From JABDIP01 sp965250245 (GTDB lineage Bacteria; Pseudomonadota; Alphaproteobacteria; DSM-16000; Inquilinaceae), in contig OZ252296.1 of assembly GCA_965250245.1 (NCBI GenBank), positions 4,836,001 to 4,900,000 of the forward strand: DNA of 64,000 nt, given 5' to 3'. Shown here one piece after another: positions 8,897 through 16,408 of this stretch. The notes under the pieces were generated by a model that was not told the origin of the DNA, did not search any database, and saw nothing but the letters and a program-made list of their open reading frames with translations. The position numbers and the translations under genes are program-made. Position 1 is the stretch's first letter; each line of letters begins with the position of its first letter.

Positions 8897-10075
8897 TCAG
8901 CCTCTGTCGGCCAGGAACCGCAGCACGCCGTATCCCAGTGCGGCCGACAGCAGCGACCCGCCGATCACGCCGATCCGCACCTCGGCCGCGTAGGCGGTCT
9001 CGGTGGCGCCGCCGAAGGCCAAGGTGCCGATGAACAGGCTCATGGTGAAGCCGATGCCGGTCAGCAGCGCGACCCCGTAGACATGCAGCCAATTGACGCC
9101 CGACGGCAGGCGGCACCAGCCGAGCCGCACCGCCGCCGCGACGCAGCCGAACACGCCGAGCTGCTTGCCGACGAACAGGCCGGCGGCGATGCCCAGCGGC
9201 ACCTGCGCGAACAGGGCCGACGGCGTCAGCCCGACCAGCGACACCCCGGCATTGGCGAAGGCGAAGACCGGCAGGATGCCGAACGCAACCCAGGGATGCA
9301 GGGCGTGCTCCAGTTCCTTCAGCGGCGAATGGTCGCCGGAGCGCCCCCGGCCGAGCGGAATGCAGAAGGCGATCGCGACCCCGGCCAGGGTGGCGTGGAT
9401 CCCGGATTTCAGCACGCAGACCCAGACCGCGATGCCGATCAGGATATAGCCGGCCAGTTTGGTGACGCCGAGCCGGTTCATCACCACCAGGGCGGCGATG
9501 CCGATCAGCGCCAGGCCCAGCGACAGCAGCGACAGATCGCCGGCATAGAACAGCGCGATGATCAGGATCGCGCCGATATCGTCCATGATCGCCAGCGCCA
9601 GCAGGAACACCTTGAGCGAGGCCGGCACCCGCGATCCGAGCAGGGACAGCACCCCGAGTGCGAAGGCGATGTCGGTCGCGGCCGGGATCGCCCAGCCGCG
9701 CAATGCCAGCCCGCCATCCAGGTTCAGCGCCAGGTAGATCAGGATCGGCACGACCATGCCGCCCACCGCCCCGGCCGCCGGCAACGCGGTCTGCGAGAAG
9801 GACGACAGCTCGCCCTCCAGGACCTCGCGCTTGATCTCGAGCCCCACCAGGAAGAAGAAGACCGCCATCAGCCCGTCATTGACCCAGAGCAGCAGGGGCT
9901 TGGCGAGGGAGAGCGCGCCGACCTGGATCACCACCGGCGTGGCCAGCAGGCCGTCATACAGCCAGGCAAGCGGCGAGTTGGCGAGCAGGATGGCCACGGC
10001 GGCGGCGCAGACCAGGACGATCCCGCCCGCCGCTTCAAGCCTGAGAAACTCGCGAATCGCGGTCAGCGGGACCAT
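8897..10075 (-). CDS. nhaA: Na+/H+ antiporter NhaA
   Basis: Inner-membrane sodium/proton antiporter of 392 residues with about 12 membrane segments. Diagnostic segments are LRLEAAGGIVLVCAAAVAIL at the N-terminus, NDGLMAVFFFLVGLEIKRE, and the ion-binding region IPAATDIAFALGVL followed by MDDIGAILIIALFY, which supplies the paired aspartates. The start MVPLTAIREF at 10075 was chosen because it matches the family N-terminus and has GGAAGGA upstream; the frame stays open further upstream but that part is not NhaA-like. The role is pH and sodium homeostasis, which suits a marine or saline habitat. Confidence 0.95.
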   Translation of the reverse strand: MVPLTAIREFLRLEAAGGIVLVCAAAVAILLANSPLAWLYDGLLATPVVIQVGALSLAKPLLLWVNDGLMAVFFFLVGLEIKREVLEGELSSFSQTALPAAGAVGGMVVPILIYLALNLDGGLALRGWAIPAATDIAFALGVLSLLGSRVPASLKVFLLALAIMDDIGAILIIALFYAGDLSLLSLGLALIGIAALVVMNRLGVTKLAGYILIGIAVWVCVLKSGIHATLAGVAIAFCIPLGRGRSGDHSPLKELEHALHPWVAFGILPVFAFANAGVSLVGLTPSALFAQVPLGIAAGLFVGKQLGVFGCVAAAVRLGWCRLPSGVNWLHVYGVALLTGIGFTMSLFIGTLAFGGATETAYAAEVRIGVIGGSLLSAALGYGVLRFLADRG

Positions 10076-10229
10076 CGGCGTCCTTCCGGGGATCGGCCAT
10101 GGGATCGACTTGTGCGCCGCAATAACCATAGATCGGTGATCCGGTTCAACCTCTGCCCGGACTCCGCGAAGCCGACCCGGCAGGTGCGCCCTCGATTGGC
10201 CGGGGCACATTCTCGATCATGTTGCAAAT

Positions 10230-10248
10230 GAGAATGATTATCATTACG
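10230..10248 (+). promoter_or_regulatory. candidate Fur box
   Basis: GAGAATGATTATCATTACG matches 15 of 19 positions of the classical Fur box GATAATGATAATCATTATC and contains the nearly palindromic core AATGATTATCATT. It lies 37 nt upstream of the start of the unknown gene at 10285 and ~155 nt upstream of divergent nhaA, so iron-dependent repression of the unknown gene is the simplest reading. Confidence 0.6.
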
Positions 10249-10284
10249 GTCGTCGTCCGGGTCAGCCAGAATGGAGCGGATGAG

Positions 10285-10785
10285 ATGTCGGACGGTGACG
10301 AACCGGTGCGTGTGCAGAACCTGCAGCGCGCGGAAAAGCTGATTGTCTGGGCGATGCGGGTCTGGGTCGTGGGCGCCCGCGAGCGGATCGCCGTCGACGA
10401 GGTCCTGCGCGGGTCCTTCGCCCGCTGCGGCGTGCCCGCCGCCCTCCCCGTGCTGGACAACATGATGGCGGTGATTGCCGGCGGTGCCGCGCGCACCATC
10501 GACATCTCCTGCGTATGCCATGATCGGATCAGCGTCGACGAACGCTGCATCATGGACGTGATCGCGCTGTACCAGGCCGGCGACACGTTGGAGACGCCGC
10601 TGATGCTGCGCTCCTTCCTGACCCCGGGGGCGGCGGATGCGACCGCCGGGCTTATCGACCGGCTGGCACGGATCCTGTCAGAGGCGGGGCTGCGCCTGCG
10701 CATATGGCCGTCGCCGACCCGCCGCTACGTGCTCGACGGCGGCGCCGCGCGGTCCGGCTGGGCCGGATCCATGACAGTCCATTGA
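10285..10785 (+). CDS. hypothetical protein, probably iron-regulated
   Basis: A 166-residue soluble protein that I do not recognise. It is helical, has a cysteine pair in ISCVCHDRISVDERCIMD near residues 76-92, and shows no signal peptide or membrane segment. The start ATG 10285 (MSDGDEPV) follows a GGAGCGGA ribosome-binding site, and the Fur-box-like palindrome sits just upstream. Codon use is normal for the replicon. In other alphaproteobacteria, small proteins with a similar LQRAEKLIVWAMR...RCGVPAALPVLD layout occur as conserved unknowns; that is from memory and unchecked. A role in iron limitation is inferred only from the operator. Confidence 0.7.
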   Translation: MSDGDEPVRVQNLQRAEKLIVWAMRVWVVGARERIAVDEVLRGSFARCGVPAALPVLDNMMAVIAGGAARTIDISCVCHDRISVDERCIMDVIALYQAGDTLETPLMLRSFLTPGAADATAGLIDRLARILSEAGLRLRIWPSPTRRYVLDGGAARSGWAGSMTVH

Positions 10786-10937
10786 CGGACCGGTCGTAGC
10801 CGGCCTGGTCCGGCCAGGCCAGGCGGCCGGCTGGTCACACGATCGAAGGATCGGTGTCGGTTTCAAGCATCCGGAAAATGGTTTAGCGTCGCCGCGCCGA
10901 GTCGCCGCGTCTGGCGGCCGTTTCCGGACAAGAACCA

Positions 10938-11669
10938 ATGGTCAACGTCGTCTGCTTGAAGTGGGGGGATGTCTACGGCTCCCACTACGTGAACCGGCTG
11001 TATCGCGGGGTCGCGCGCAATCTGACCCTGCCGTTCCGGTTCGTCTGCTTCACCGACGACCCGGCCGGGGTCGAGCCGCCGGCCGAATGCCTGCCCCTGC
11101 CGCCGATCGAGCTGCTGCCCAGCCGGCCCAACTCGGCGCATCGCAAGCTATCGCTGTTCGCGGAGACCCTGTTCGACCTCGAGGGCCCGACGTTGTTCCT
11201 CGACCTCGACATGATCATCGCCGACTCGATCGACTGCTTCTTCGAGTACCCGGGCGAATTCTGCATCATCCACAACTGGATCGAGCGCCGCAAAGCGCTG
11301 TTCCGGCCGCGGCCGCATATCGGCAATTCCTCGGTGTTCCGCTTCACCGTCGGCCAGCACGCCTACATCCTCGACTATTACAACGAGAACATCGAGCGGG
11401 CGACGAACGACTATCCCGCACCGCAGGTCTTCCTGTCCGAGGCGGTGCGCGAGATGACCTTCTGGCCCGAGGACTGGTGCCGCAGCTTCAAGCGGCACTG
11501 CATCCCCACCACGCCGTTCAACCTGATCCAGGCCCCGCGGATCCCGACAGGCGCGCGGATCGTCGTCTTCCACGGGCGGCCGAATCCGGACGAGGCGGTC
11601 GGCGGCTACGAGGCCGGCTGGCGCAAGCGCACCCTGCCGGCTCCCTGGATCGAGCAGCTCTGGGTCTAG
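10938..11669 (+). CDS. putative glycosyltransferase (GT-A fold, GT8-like)
   Basis: A 243-residue cytosolic protein. The N-terminal MVNVVCLKWGDVYGSHYVNRL is a nucleotide-sugar-binding strand-loop as in GT-A enzymes. HRKLSLF and PTLFLDLDMIIADSID near residues 69-97 contain a D-x-D motif (DLD) that normally binds the metal and sugar-nucleotide. HIGNSSVFRF and VVFHGRPNP also resemble GT8-type conserved blocks. The acceptor and sugar are unknown. It is followed 76 nt later by a methyltransferase, and both may act on a surface polysaccharide or secondary molecule. No strong ribosome-binding site precedes the ATG. Confidence 0.7.
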   Translation: MVNVVCLKWGDVYGSHYVNRLYRGVARNLTLPFRFVCFTDDPAGVEPPAECLPLPPIELLPSRPNSAHRKLSLFAETLFDLEGPTLFLDLDMIIADSIDCFFEYPGEFCIIHNWIERRKALFRPRPHIGNSSVFRFTVGQHAYILDYYNENIERATNDYPAPQVFLSEAVREMTFWPEDWCRSFKRHCIPTTPFNLIQAPRIPTGARIVVFHGRPNPDEAVGGYEAGWRKRTLPAPWIEQLWV

Positions 11670-11745
11670 GCGGCCCGCTCGGCCGCCCGGGCCGTTGTGC
11701 TCGGGCGGTCCGGCCACTACCATTGCGCACAAAAGAGACCACGCC

Positions 11746-12498
11746 ATGCCCGCCAATACATCAGCCACAGCCGACCTGGCAGACTTCCGATGCCGGATTT
11801 GCGATCGGACCGAGAGCGTCTGGCGCGGCCATCGTGACGGCTATGAATTCCACCAGTGCCTGCATTGCGGCACCGTGGTCATCGAGCCCTTGCCGACGCC
11901 CGAAACGCTGGATGAGGTCTATTCGCGGTACCGGACCACCGACCGCTACATGTCCAAGCGGGACAAGAAGGTCCGCCGCTCGCGCCGCCGCATCGCCAGG
12001 CTGAGGAAATACGCACCCGGCAACCGCTTCCTCGATGTCGGCTGCAGCCTGGGATATACGGTGGCCGCGGCGATCGAGATGGGCCTGGACGCCCACGGCA
12101 TCGACATCGACCCGGTGACCGTGAAGATGGCGCAGGACTCGTTCGGCAGCGATCGCTTCTCGGCGGTGACCATCGACGCCTTCGCGGACGCCGGCAGGAC
12201 CTTCGATCTGCTCTACACCGCCGAGACCATCGAGCACACGCTCGACCCGCACGGCTTCATGGCCTCCGCATCACGGCTGCTGAATCCCGGCGGGCTGCTC
12301 TACCTGACTACGCCGGATGCGGGTCACCCGCGCGTCCCGAAGGACTTCATGGCCTGGAGAGAGGTCCAGCCGCCGATCCACATCTTCCACCTGACCAAAC
12401 GGGCGCTGACCCTGATGGTCGAGCGGCACGGCATGTCGCTCATCAAGTTCCAGCTGAACCTGAAGCCCGGAATCCGGTTGCTCGCGGCGAAGAACTGA
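11746..12498 (+). CDS. class I SAM-dependent methyltransferase with N-terminal zinc ribbon
   Basis: A 250-residue protein. Near the N-terminus, CRICDRTES and CLHCGTVV form a C-x2-C...C-x2-C zinc-ribbon pattern. A Rossmann methyltransferase domain follows, with motif I FLDVGCSLGYTVAAAIEMG (~residues 88-106), the acidic D in GIDIDP, and LLYTAETIEH as motif II. This is the architecture of sugar and small-molecule C/O-methyltransferases often found with glycosyltransferases. The start ATG 11746 (MPANTSA) follows AAAAGAGA. The target is unknown, but the neighbouring glycosyltransferase suggests a glycan. Confidence 0.85.
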   Translation: MPANTSATADLADFRCRICDRTESVWRGHRDGYEFHQCLHCGTVVIEPLPTPETLDEVYSRYRTTDRYMSKRDKKVRRSRRRIARLRKYAPGNRFLDVGCSLGYTVAAAIEMGLDAHGIDIDPVTVKMAQDSFGSDRFSAVTIDAFADAGRTFDLLYTAETIEHTLDPHGFMASASRLLNPGGLLYLTTPDAGHPRVPKDFMAWREVQPPIHIFHLTKRALTLMVERHGMSLIKFQLNLKPGIRLLAAKN

Positions 12499-12517
12499 CC
12501 CTGCGCCGCGGCGGCGG

Positions 12518-13003
12518 TTACGAGCCCGCCGGGCCGCGCATGAAGGTGTGGTTGCCGATGATCGCCGCCACGGTGAAGGAGCGCGACCAGTAGGGCGTCA
12601 CCAGGCGGTGCGCATAGTAGAAATCGGCGCCGTCGGTCAAATCCTCGGACTCGCCGGTCATCGCCTCGATGGCGACCTCGACGCTCTCCACCCAGGCATC
12701 GAAGGCCCAGGGGCGCTCGATGCCGGCGCCGTCATAGAGCGGGATGCGGTCGGACTTGCCGTCCTGGGTCCAGGAGAACTGGCGGTGCTGCCAGACCACC
12801 TCGCAGATCGAATCCGGATAGCGGGCACTGTCGACCCGGTTCAGGGTGACGTGGGCGACGGCGCTCTTGCCGACACGATGCTCGATGCTCGCCTCGAAAT
12901 AGACGTTCTGCGCCAGGCAGAAGACCTCATCCGGGTCCAATTCCATGGTCGGCGCGCCAAACGTCGCCATCACGGCGATAAGGATCGACATCGGTGTCGA
13001 CAT
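12518..13003 (-). CDS. SleB-type cell wall hydrolase
   Basis: A 161-residue protein with a short hydrophobic N-terminus (MSTPMSILIAVMATFGAP) that is probably a signal sequence. The Hydrolase_2/SleB domain is complete: FCLAQNVYFEAS with the catalytic glutamate, SAVAHVTLNRVDSARYPDSIC, QFSWTQDGK and FYYAHRLVTPYWS. Family members are lytic transglycosylase-like enzymes that act on peptidoglycan in the periplasm. The ribosome-binding site is AGGAGG and a near-consensus promoter lies 34-62 nt upstream of the start, giving a short 5' UTR. A CtrA-type box further upstream suggests cell-cycle or development-linked control. Confidence 0.9.
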   Translation of the reverse strand: MSTPMSILIAVMATFGAPTMELDPDEVFCLAQNVYFEASIEHRVGKSAVAHVTLNRVDSARYPDSICEVVWQHRQFSWTQDGKSDRIPLYDGAGIERPWAFDAWVESVEVAIEAMTGESEDLTDGADFYYAHRLVTPYWSRSFTVAAIIGNHTFMRGPAGS

Positions 13004-13036
13004 ACCTGCCTCCTGCTTATTCCTTCGTTGACAGCA

Positions 13037-13065
13037 TTATCGAAATATTAACTTCTATTTTCAAG
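13037..13065 (-). promoter_or_regulatory. promoter of the SleB-type hydrolase gene
   Basis: On the minus strand, TTGAAA (13065-13060), a 17-nt spacer and GATAAT (13042-13037) form a near-consensus sigma-70 promoter. Transcription should start near 13030, about 27 nt before the ATG. Confidence 0.6.
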
Positions 13066-13103
13066 AAAATTTTAGCTAAAGCGATTCTTGTCCAAAAGAC
13101 TGG

Positions 13104-13118
13104 TTAACAGATCGTTAA
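13104..13118. promoter_or_regulatory. CtrA-type binding site TTAA-N7-TTAA
   Basis: TTAA-CAGATCG-TTAA is an exact match to the CtrA consensus TTAA-N7-TTAA. It is centred about 80 nt upstream of the predicted start of the SleB transcript. AT-rich context raises the chance of coincidence, so it is a candidate only. Confidence 0.45.
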
Positions 13119-13369
13119 GAACTCTGGTTAACGGCGGGGCTTGGATCCTTCGGACCATTTCGCCGGATTTGCCTGGCCCGCCGGATGATTTCCCGTTACT
13201 GGGAGATCGTCTCGACGCGAGGTCGCAGATCGGCTGTCTGGTGATCGATCGCATGACGACGCGCCTTGGGCGCGGTCCGGGCGATCGGCGGCGCGTTGAT
13301 TTAGCACGTCTACCCGCTTGATCAACCGACAAATGTAGGCCGCATGGCTGCCATGCTTAGGCGGCGGGC

Positions 13370-14107
13370 CTACCGGGCCTTGGTCTCGCCGCCCGGCCCG
13401 ACCGTCAGCTGCACCCGGTCGGCGGCGAAGTCGGCGATGCCGTATTTGACCACCCGGCCATCCAGATCGGCGTCGATGCTTTCGGTGCGCAGGACCGGGC
13501 TGTGCGGCGGCAGCCTCAGGTGCCGGGCCGTCTCGGCATTGGCGAGGCGGGCGGTGATGCGGGTCGAGGCGCGGCGATAATCGGTGACGCCGATGCGCTG
13601 CAAGGCCTCGGTCATCGATCCGGTCTCGCGCATCGGCTCCAGGATGCTCGCGAAGCGCCGAGCGGGCAGGTAGTTGTGCCCGACCACGACCGGCCGGCCG
13701 TCGGCCTCGCCCAGGGTCTGCAGCAGGACCACGTTGGCCCCCTTGCGGACCCCGAGATTGCGGGCGACCCGGTTGTCGGCCTTGACGATCTCCGCCCGCA
13801 GCACCTTGCGGCCGGGGGTGCGATGGTCGGCGGTCACGTTCTGGGTGAAGCGGGTGCGGCGGCCCAGCGGATAGGTCAGCACCGCCTCCTGGACGAAGGT
13901 GCCGCGCCCCTGGTCGACCCGCAGCCGTCCCTGCTCGCTCAACGCCCCGACCGCCCGCCGCACAGTGTGCCGGTTGACCCCGAACCGGGTCGCCAACTGG
14001 GCCTCGGTGGGCAGCCGGTCGCCGGGCCCGTAGACGCCGGACTCGATCTCCCCCTCGATCGTCTGGGCGATCTGCCGCCAGATCGCCAGGCCCTCCGCCC
14101 ACGCCAC
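13370..14107 (-). CDS. phnF: phosphonate metabolism transcriptional regulator PhnF (GntR/HutC)
   Basis: A 245-residue repressor. The GntR winged helix at the N-terminus reads IWRQIAQTIEGEIESG, LPTEAQLATRFGVNRHTVRRA and RLRVDQGRGTFV. The UTRA effector domain follows, with FTQNVTADHRTPGRKVL, SILEPMRETGSMTEAL and the PhnF-like YRRASTRITARLANAETA. The start is GTG at 14107. It is divergent from phnG, and the 125-nt gap contains a palindromic site that probably is its operator. It should repress the C-P lyase operon; in alphaproteobacteria this operates together with phosphate-starvation control. Confidence 0.95.
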   Translation of the reverse strand: MAWAEGLAIWRQIAQTIEGEIESGVYGPGDRLPTEAQLATRFGVNRHTVRRAVGALSEQGRLRVDQGRGTFVQEAVLTYPLGRRTRFTQNVTADHRTPGRKVLRAEIVKADNRVARNLGVRKGANVVLLQTLGEADGRPVVVGHNYLPARRFASILEPMRETGSMTEALQRIGVTDYRRASTRITARLANAETARHLRLPPHSPVLRTESIDADLDGRVVKYGIADFAADRVQLTVGPGGETKAR

Positions 14108-14190
14108 CGGCGTCGCTCCCCTGTCACCGAAACTTCACGCCCGGACGGTTTACATCCCGGCGATGATGCCGTACCTGTAGCATAGAATTA

Positions 14191-14204
14191 TCTAGACATC
14201 TAGA
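14191..14204. promoter_or_regulatory. candidate PhnF operator
   Basis: TCTAGACATCTAGA consists of two TCTAGA hexamers separated by CA, each itself a palindrome. It lies 28 nt upstream of the phnG start in the phnF-phnG divergent region and just after a TAGAAT (14183-14188) that could be a -10 element. Dyad operators with a T-A-G-A core are known for PhnF-type GntR regulators. Confidence 0.65.
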
Positions 14205-14232
14205 TGAATTTGCGATTTGTCGAGGACCTGAC

Positions 14233-14712
14233 ATGGCGACGCACGCCCCGTCCCCTCCGGCCTCCCAATCGGCGATCGAGAATCGCCGGGATTGGATGGC
14301 GACCCTGGCCAAGGCCGACCCGCGGCAGCTCGAGACTCTGTGGGGCTCCCTGGACGAGACACCGGCGCACACATTGGTCCGTCCGCCAGAGCGCGGCTCG
14401 GTGATGGTCCGCGGCAGGGCCGGCGGTTCAGGGGCCGCCTTCAACATGGGCGAGGTCACCGTGACCCGCTGCACGGCACGCCTGAAGGACGGCGCGCTGG
14501 GCCACGCCTACGTCCCCGGCCGCAACGCACGGCACGCGGAGATCGCGGCGGTGCTGGACGCCATGCTGCAGACCGAGGCGCATGCGTCCGAGATCCGCGC
14601 CCGCATCCTGGCGCCGCTCGCCGCGGCCCGCGAGGCGGCGCGGCGCGACCGGGCGGCCAAGGCCGCGGCCACCAAGGTCAACTTCTTCACCATGGTCCGG
14701 GGAGACAACTGA
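14233..14712 (+). CDS. phnG: C-P lyase core subunit PhnG
   Basis: A 159-residue subunit of the PhnGHIJ core complex that cleaves carbon-phosphorus bonds. The conserved pieces are RRDWMATLAKADPRQLETLW, MVRGRAGGSGAAFNMGEVTVTRC and GHAYVPGRNARHAEIAAVLDAM. It is the first gene of phnGHIJKLM; phnH starts 2 nt after its stop. In the pathway the core converts ribose-1-phosphonate triphosphate derivatives after PhnI has attached the phosphonate to ATP. Length (E. coli 150) and motifs are normal. Confidence 0.95.
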   Translation: MATHAPSPPASQSAIENRRDWMATLAKADPRQLETLWGSLDETPAHTLVRPPERGSVMVRGRAGGSGAAFNMGEVTVTRCTARLKDGALGHAYVPGRNARHAEIAAVLDAMLQTEAHASEIRARILAPLAAAREAARRDRAAKAAATKVNFFTMVRGDN

Positions 14713-14714
14713 CG

Positions 14715-15311
14715 ATGTCCGCGGCAACCGATCTGATCGCCGGGTTCGACGACCCGGTCTTCGACGCCGGCGCTGTCTTCCGGGCCGTGCTTGACGCCAT
14801 GGCGCGCCCCGGCCGCATCCAGAACTGCCCGGTCCTGCCGTCGGCGCCGGACGGGCTGGACCCGGTCGCCTTCGCCGTCGTCATGACCCTGTGCGATCCC
14901 GACACCCCGGTCTGGCTCTCGCCGACCTGCGACACGCCGGCCGCGCGGGAGAACATCGCCTTCCACACCGGCGCCCCGGTGGTCGAAATGCCGGGCGATG
15001 CCGCTTTCGCGGTGATGACGATTGCCGAGGCGGAGGAAACCCTCGGACGGCTGTCGGTGGGCACGCCGGAATACCCGGACCGGTCCGCCACCGCGATCCT
15101 CCTCACGCCGGACCTGTCCGATACAGGCGGCGCCACACTGACCGGCCCCGGCGTCAACGGCAGCGCACGCCTATCCATGGGCGACAACGATGCCGGGTTC
15201 TGGCCGGCGCTGGCAGCGGTGAACACACAGTTCCCCCTCGGCATCGACGTGGTCCTGGCCGCGCCCGGGCGACTGGCCGCGGTGCCGCGCAGCAGCAAGA
15301 CGGAGGTCTGA
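14715..15311 (+). CDS. phnH: C-P lyase core subunit PhnH
   Basis: A 198-residue PhnH. Recognisable parts are GFDDPVFDAGAVFRAVLDAMARPGRI near the N-terminus and FPLGIDVVLAAPGRLAAVPRS at the C-terminus. PhnH is a PLP-transferase-like fold without cofactor that forms part of the core complex. The start ATG 14715 (MSAATDL) was preferred to the longer open frame because it matches the family N-terminus and follows phnG by 2 nt. It is 2 nt from phnI. Confidence 0.95.
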   Translation: MSAATDLIAGFDDPVFDAGAVFRAVLDAMARPGRIQNCPVLPSAPDGLDPVAFAVVMTLCDPDTPVWLSPTCDTPAARENIAFHTGAPVVEMPGDAAFAVMTIAEAEETLGRLSVGTPEYPDRSATAILLTPDLSDTGGATLTGPGVNGSARLSMGDNDAGFWPALAAVNTQFPLGIDVVLAAPGRLAAVPRSSKTEV

Positions 15312-15313
15312 CG

Positions 15314-16408
15314 ATGTATGTCGCGGTCAAGGGCGGCGAGGCCGCCATCGCCAATGCCCATCGCCTGCTGGCCGAGGAGCGGCGCGGCGACACCGATATC
15401 GCCGAGCTGTCGGTGCCGCAGATCCGTGAGCAACTCAAGTTGGCGGTCGACCGGGTCATGACCGAGGGCTCGCTCTACGACCGGGATCTGGCCGCACTGG
15501 CCATCAAGCAGGCGCGCGGCGACCTGATCGAGGCGATCTTCCTGGTCCGCGCCTATCGCACGACCCTGCCGCGCTTTGGCTATTCCGCACCGATCGATAC
15601 CTCGGCCATGGCCGTGGACCGGCGCATCTCGGCCAGCTTCAAGGACATACCCGGCGGCCAGATCCTCGGCCCCACCTTCGACTACACCCACCGCCTGCTC
15701 GATTTCCGGCTGGCGGCCGACGGCGAGGCGCCGGAGCCGGCGACCGGCGCGGAGCCCGAGGACGGCGCGCCGCCCCGGGTGCTGGACATCCTCAACCGCG
15801 AGGGCCTGATCGAGGAAAGCGAACTCGACGATGCCGAGGAACCGGGCGACCTGACCCGCGCGCCCTTGGAATTCCCGGCCGGCCGTGACATCCGGCTGCA
15901 GAACCTGGTGCGCGGCGACGAGGGTTTCGTGCTGGCCATGGGCTATTCCACCCAGCGCGGCTACGGCGGCAACCACCCCTTCGCCGGCGAGATCCGGCTC
16001 GGCACCGTGGCGGTGGAGTTCGAGCCGGAGGAACTGGGCTTTCCCATCGAAATCGCCGAGGTCGAGATCTCCGAATGCGACATGATCAACCAGTTCAAGG
16101 GCTCGTCCGAGGTGCCGCCGCAATTCACCCGCGGCTACGGCCTCGCCTTCGGCCATTGCGAGCGCAAGGTGATGTCCATGGCGCTGGTCGACCGGGCTTT
16201 GCGTGCCGACGAGTTCGAGGAGGTCCGCGCCGCACCGGCCCAGGACGAGGAGTTCATGCTGTCGCACAGCGACAACGTCCAGGCGACCGGCTTCGTGGAG
16301 CATCTGAAGCTGCCCCACTACGTCGACTTCCAGGCCGAGCTTGAGATGCTGCGTGGCATGCGCCGGGAGATCGCCGAGCGGTCCGATCAGAAGGAGGCTG
16401 CCGAATGA
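15314..16408 (+). CDS. phnI: C-P lyase core subunit PhnI
   Basis: A 364-residue PhnI, the nucleosidase-like subunit that couples phosphonate to the ribose of ATP with loss of adenine. Diagnostic segments are YVAVKGGEAAIANAHRLLAE at the N-terminus, IFLVRAYRTTLPRFGYS, and the C-terminal SECDMINQFKGSSEVPPQFTRGYGL and LSHSDNVQATGFVEHLKLPHY. Its stop overlaps the phnJ start by 4 nt (ATGA), indicating translational coupling. The length matches the E. coli protein (354). Confidence 0.97.
   Translation: MYVAVKGGEAAIANAHRLLAEERRGDTDIAELSVPQIREQLKLAVDRVMTEGSLYDRDLAALAIKQARGDLIEAIFLVRAYRTTLPRFGYSAPIDTSAMAVDRRISASFKDIPGGQILGPTFDYTHRLLDFRLAADGEAPEPATGAEPEDGAPPRVLDILNREGLIEESELDDAEEPGDLTRAPLEFPAGRDIRLQNLVRGDEGFVLAMGYSTQRGYGGNHPFAGEIRLGTVAVEFEPEELGFPIEIAEVEISECDMINQFKGSSEVPPQFTRGYGLAFGHCERKVMSMALVDRALRADEFEEVRAAPAQDEEFMLSHSDNVQATGFVEHLKLPHYVDFQAELEMLRGMRREIAERSDQKEAAE

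Larger units (their letters stand above)
13004..13369. other. 366-nt intergenic region, upstream of the cell-wall hydrolase
   Basis: An unusually AT-rich stretch (about 13020-13120) in a GC-rich chromosome, lying between the start of the SleB gene and the 3' end of phnF. It contains the promoter and CtrA-type box listed separately, plus a third TTAA at 13128-13131. The part from about 13140 to 13369 shows no convincing gene or RNA. Confidence 0.6.

Noticed and set aside
7763..10231. 822-codon open frame on the plus strand
   Set aside because: It is the antisense shadow of ghrA and nhaA; its Arg/Gln/His-rich translation matches no protein-like pattern, while the minus-strand genes have full family motifs.
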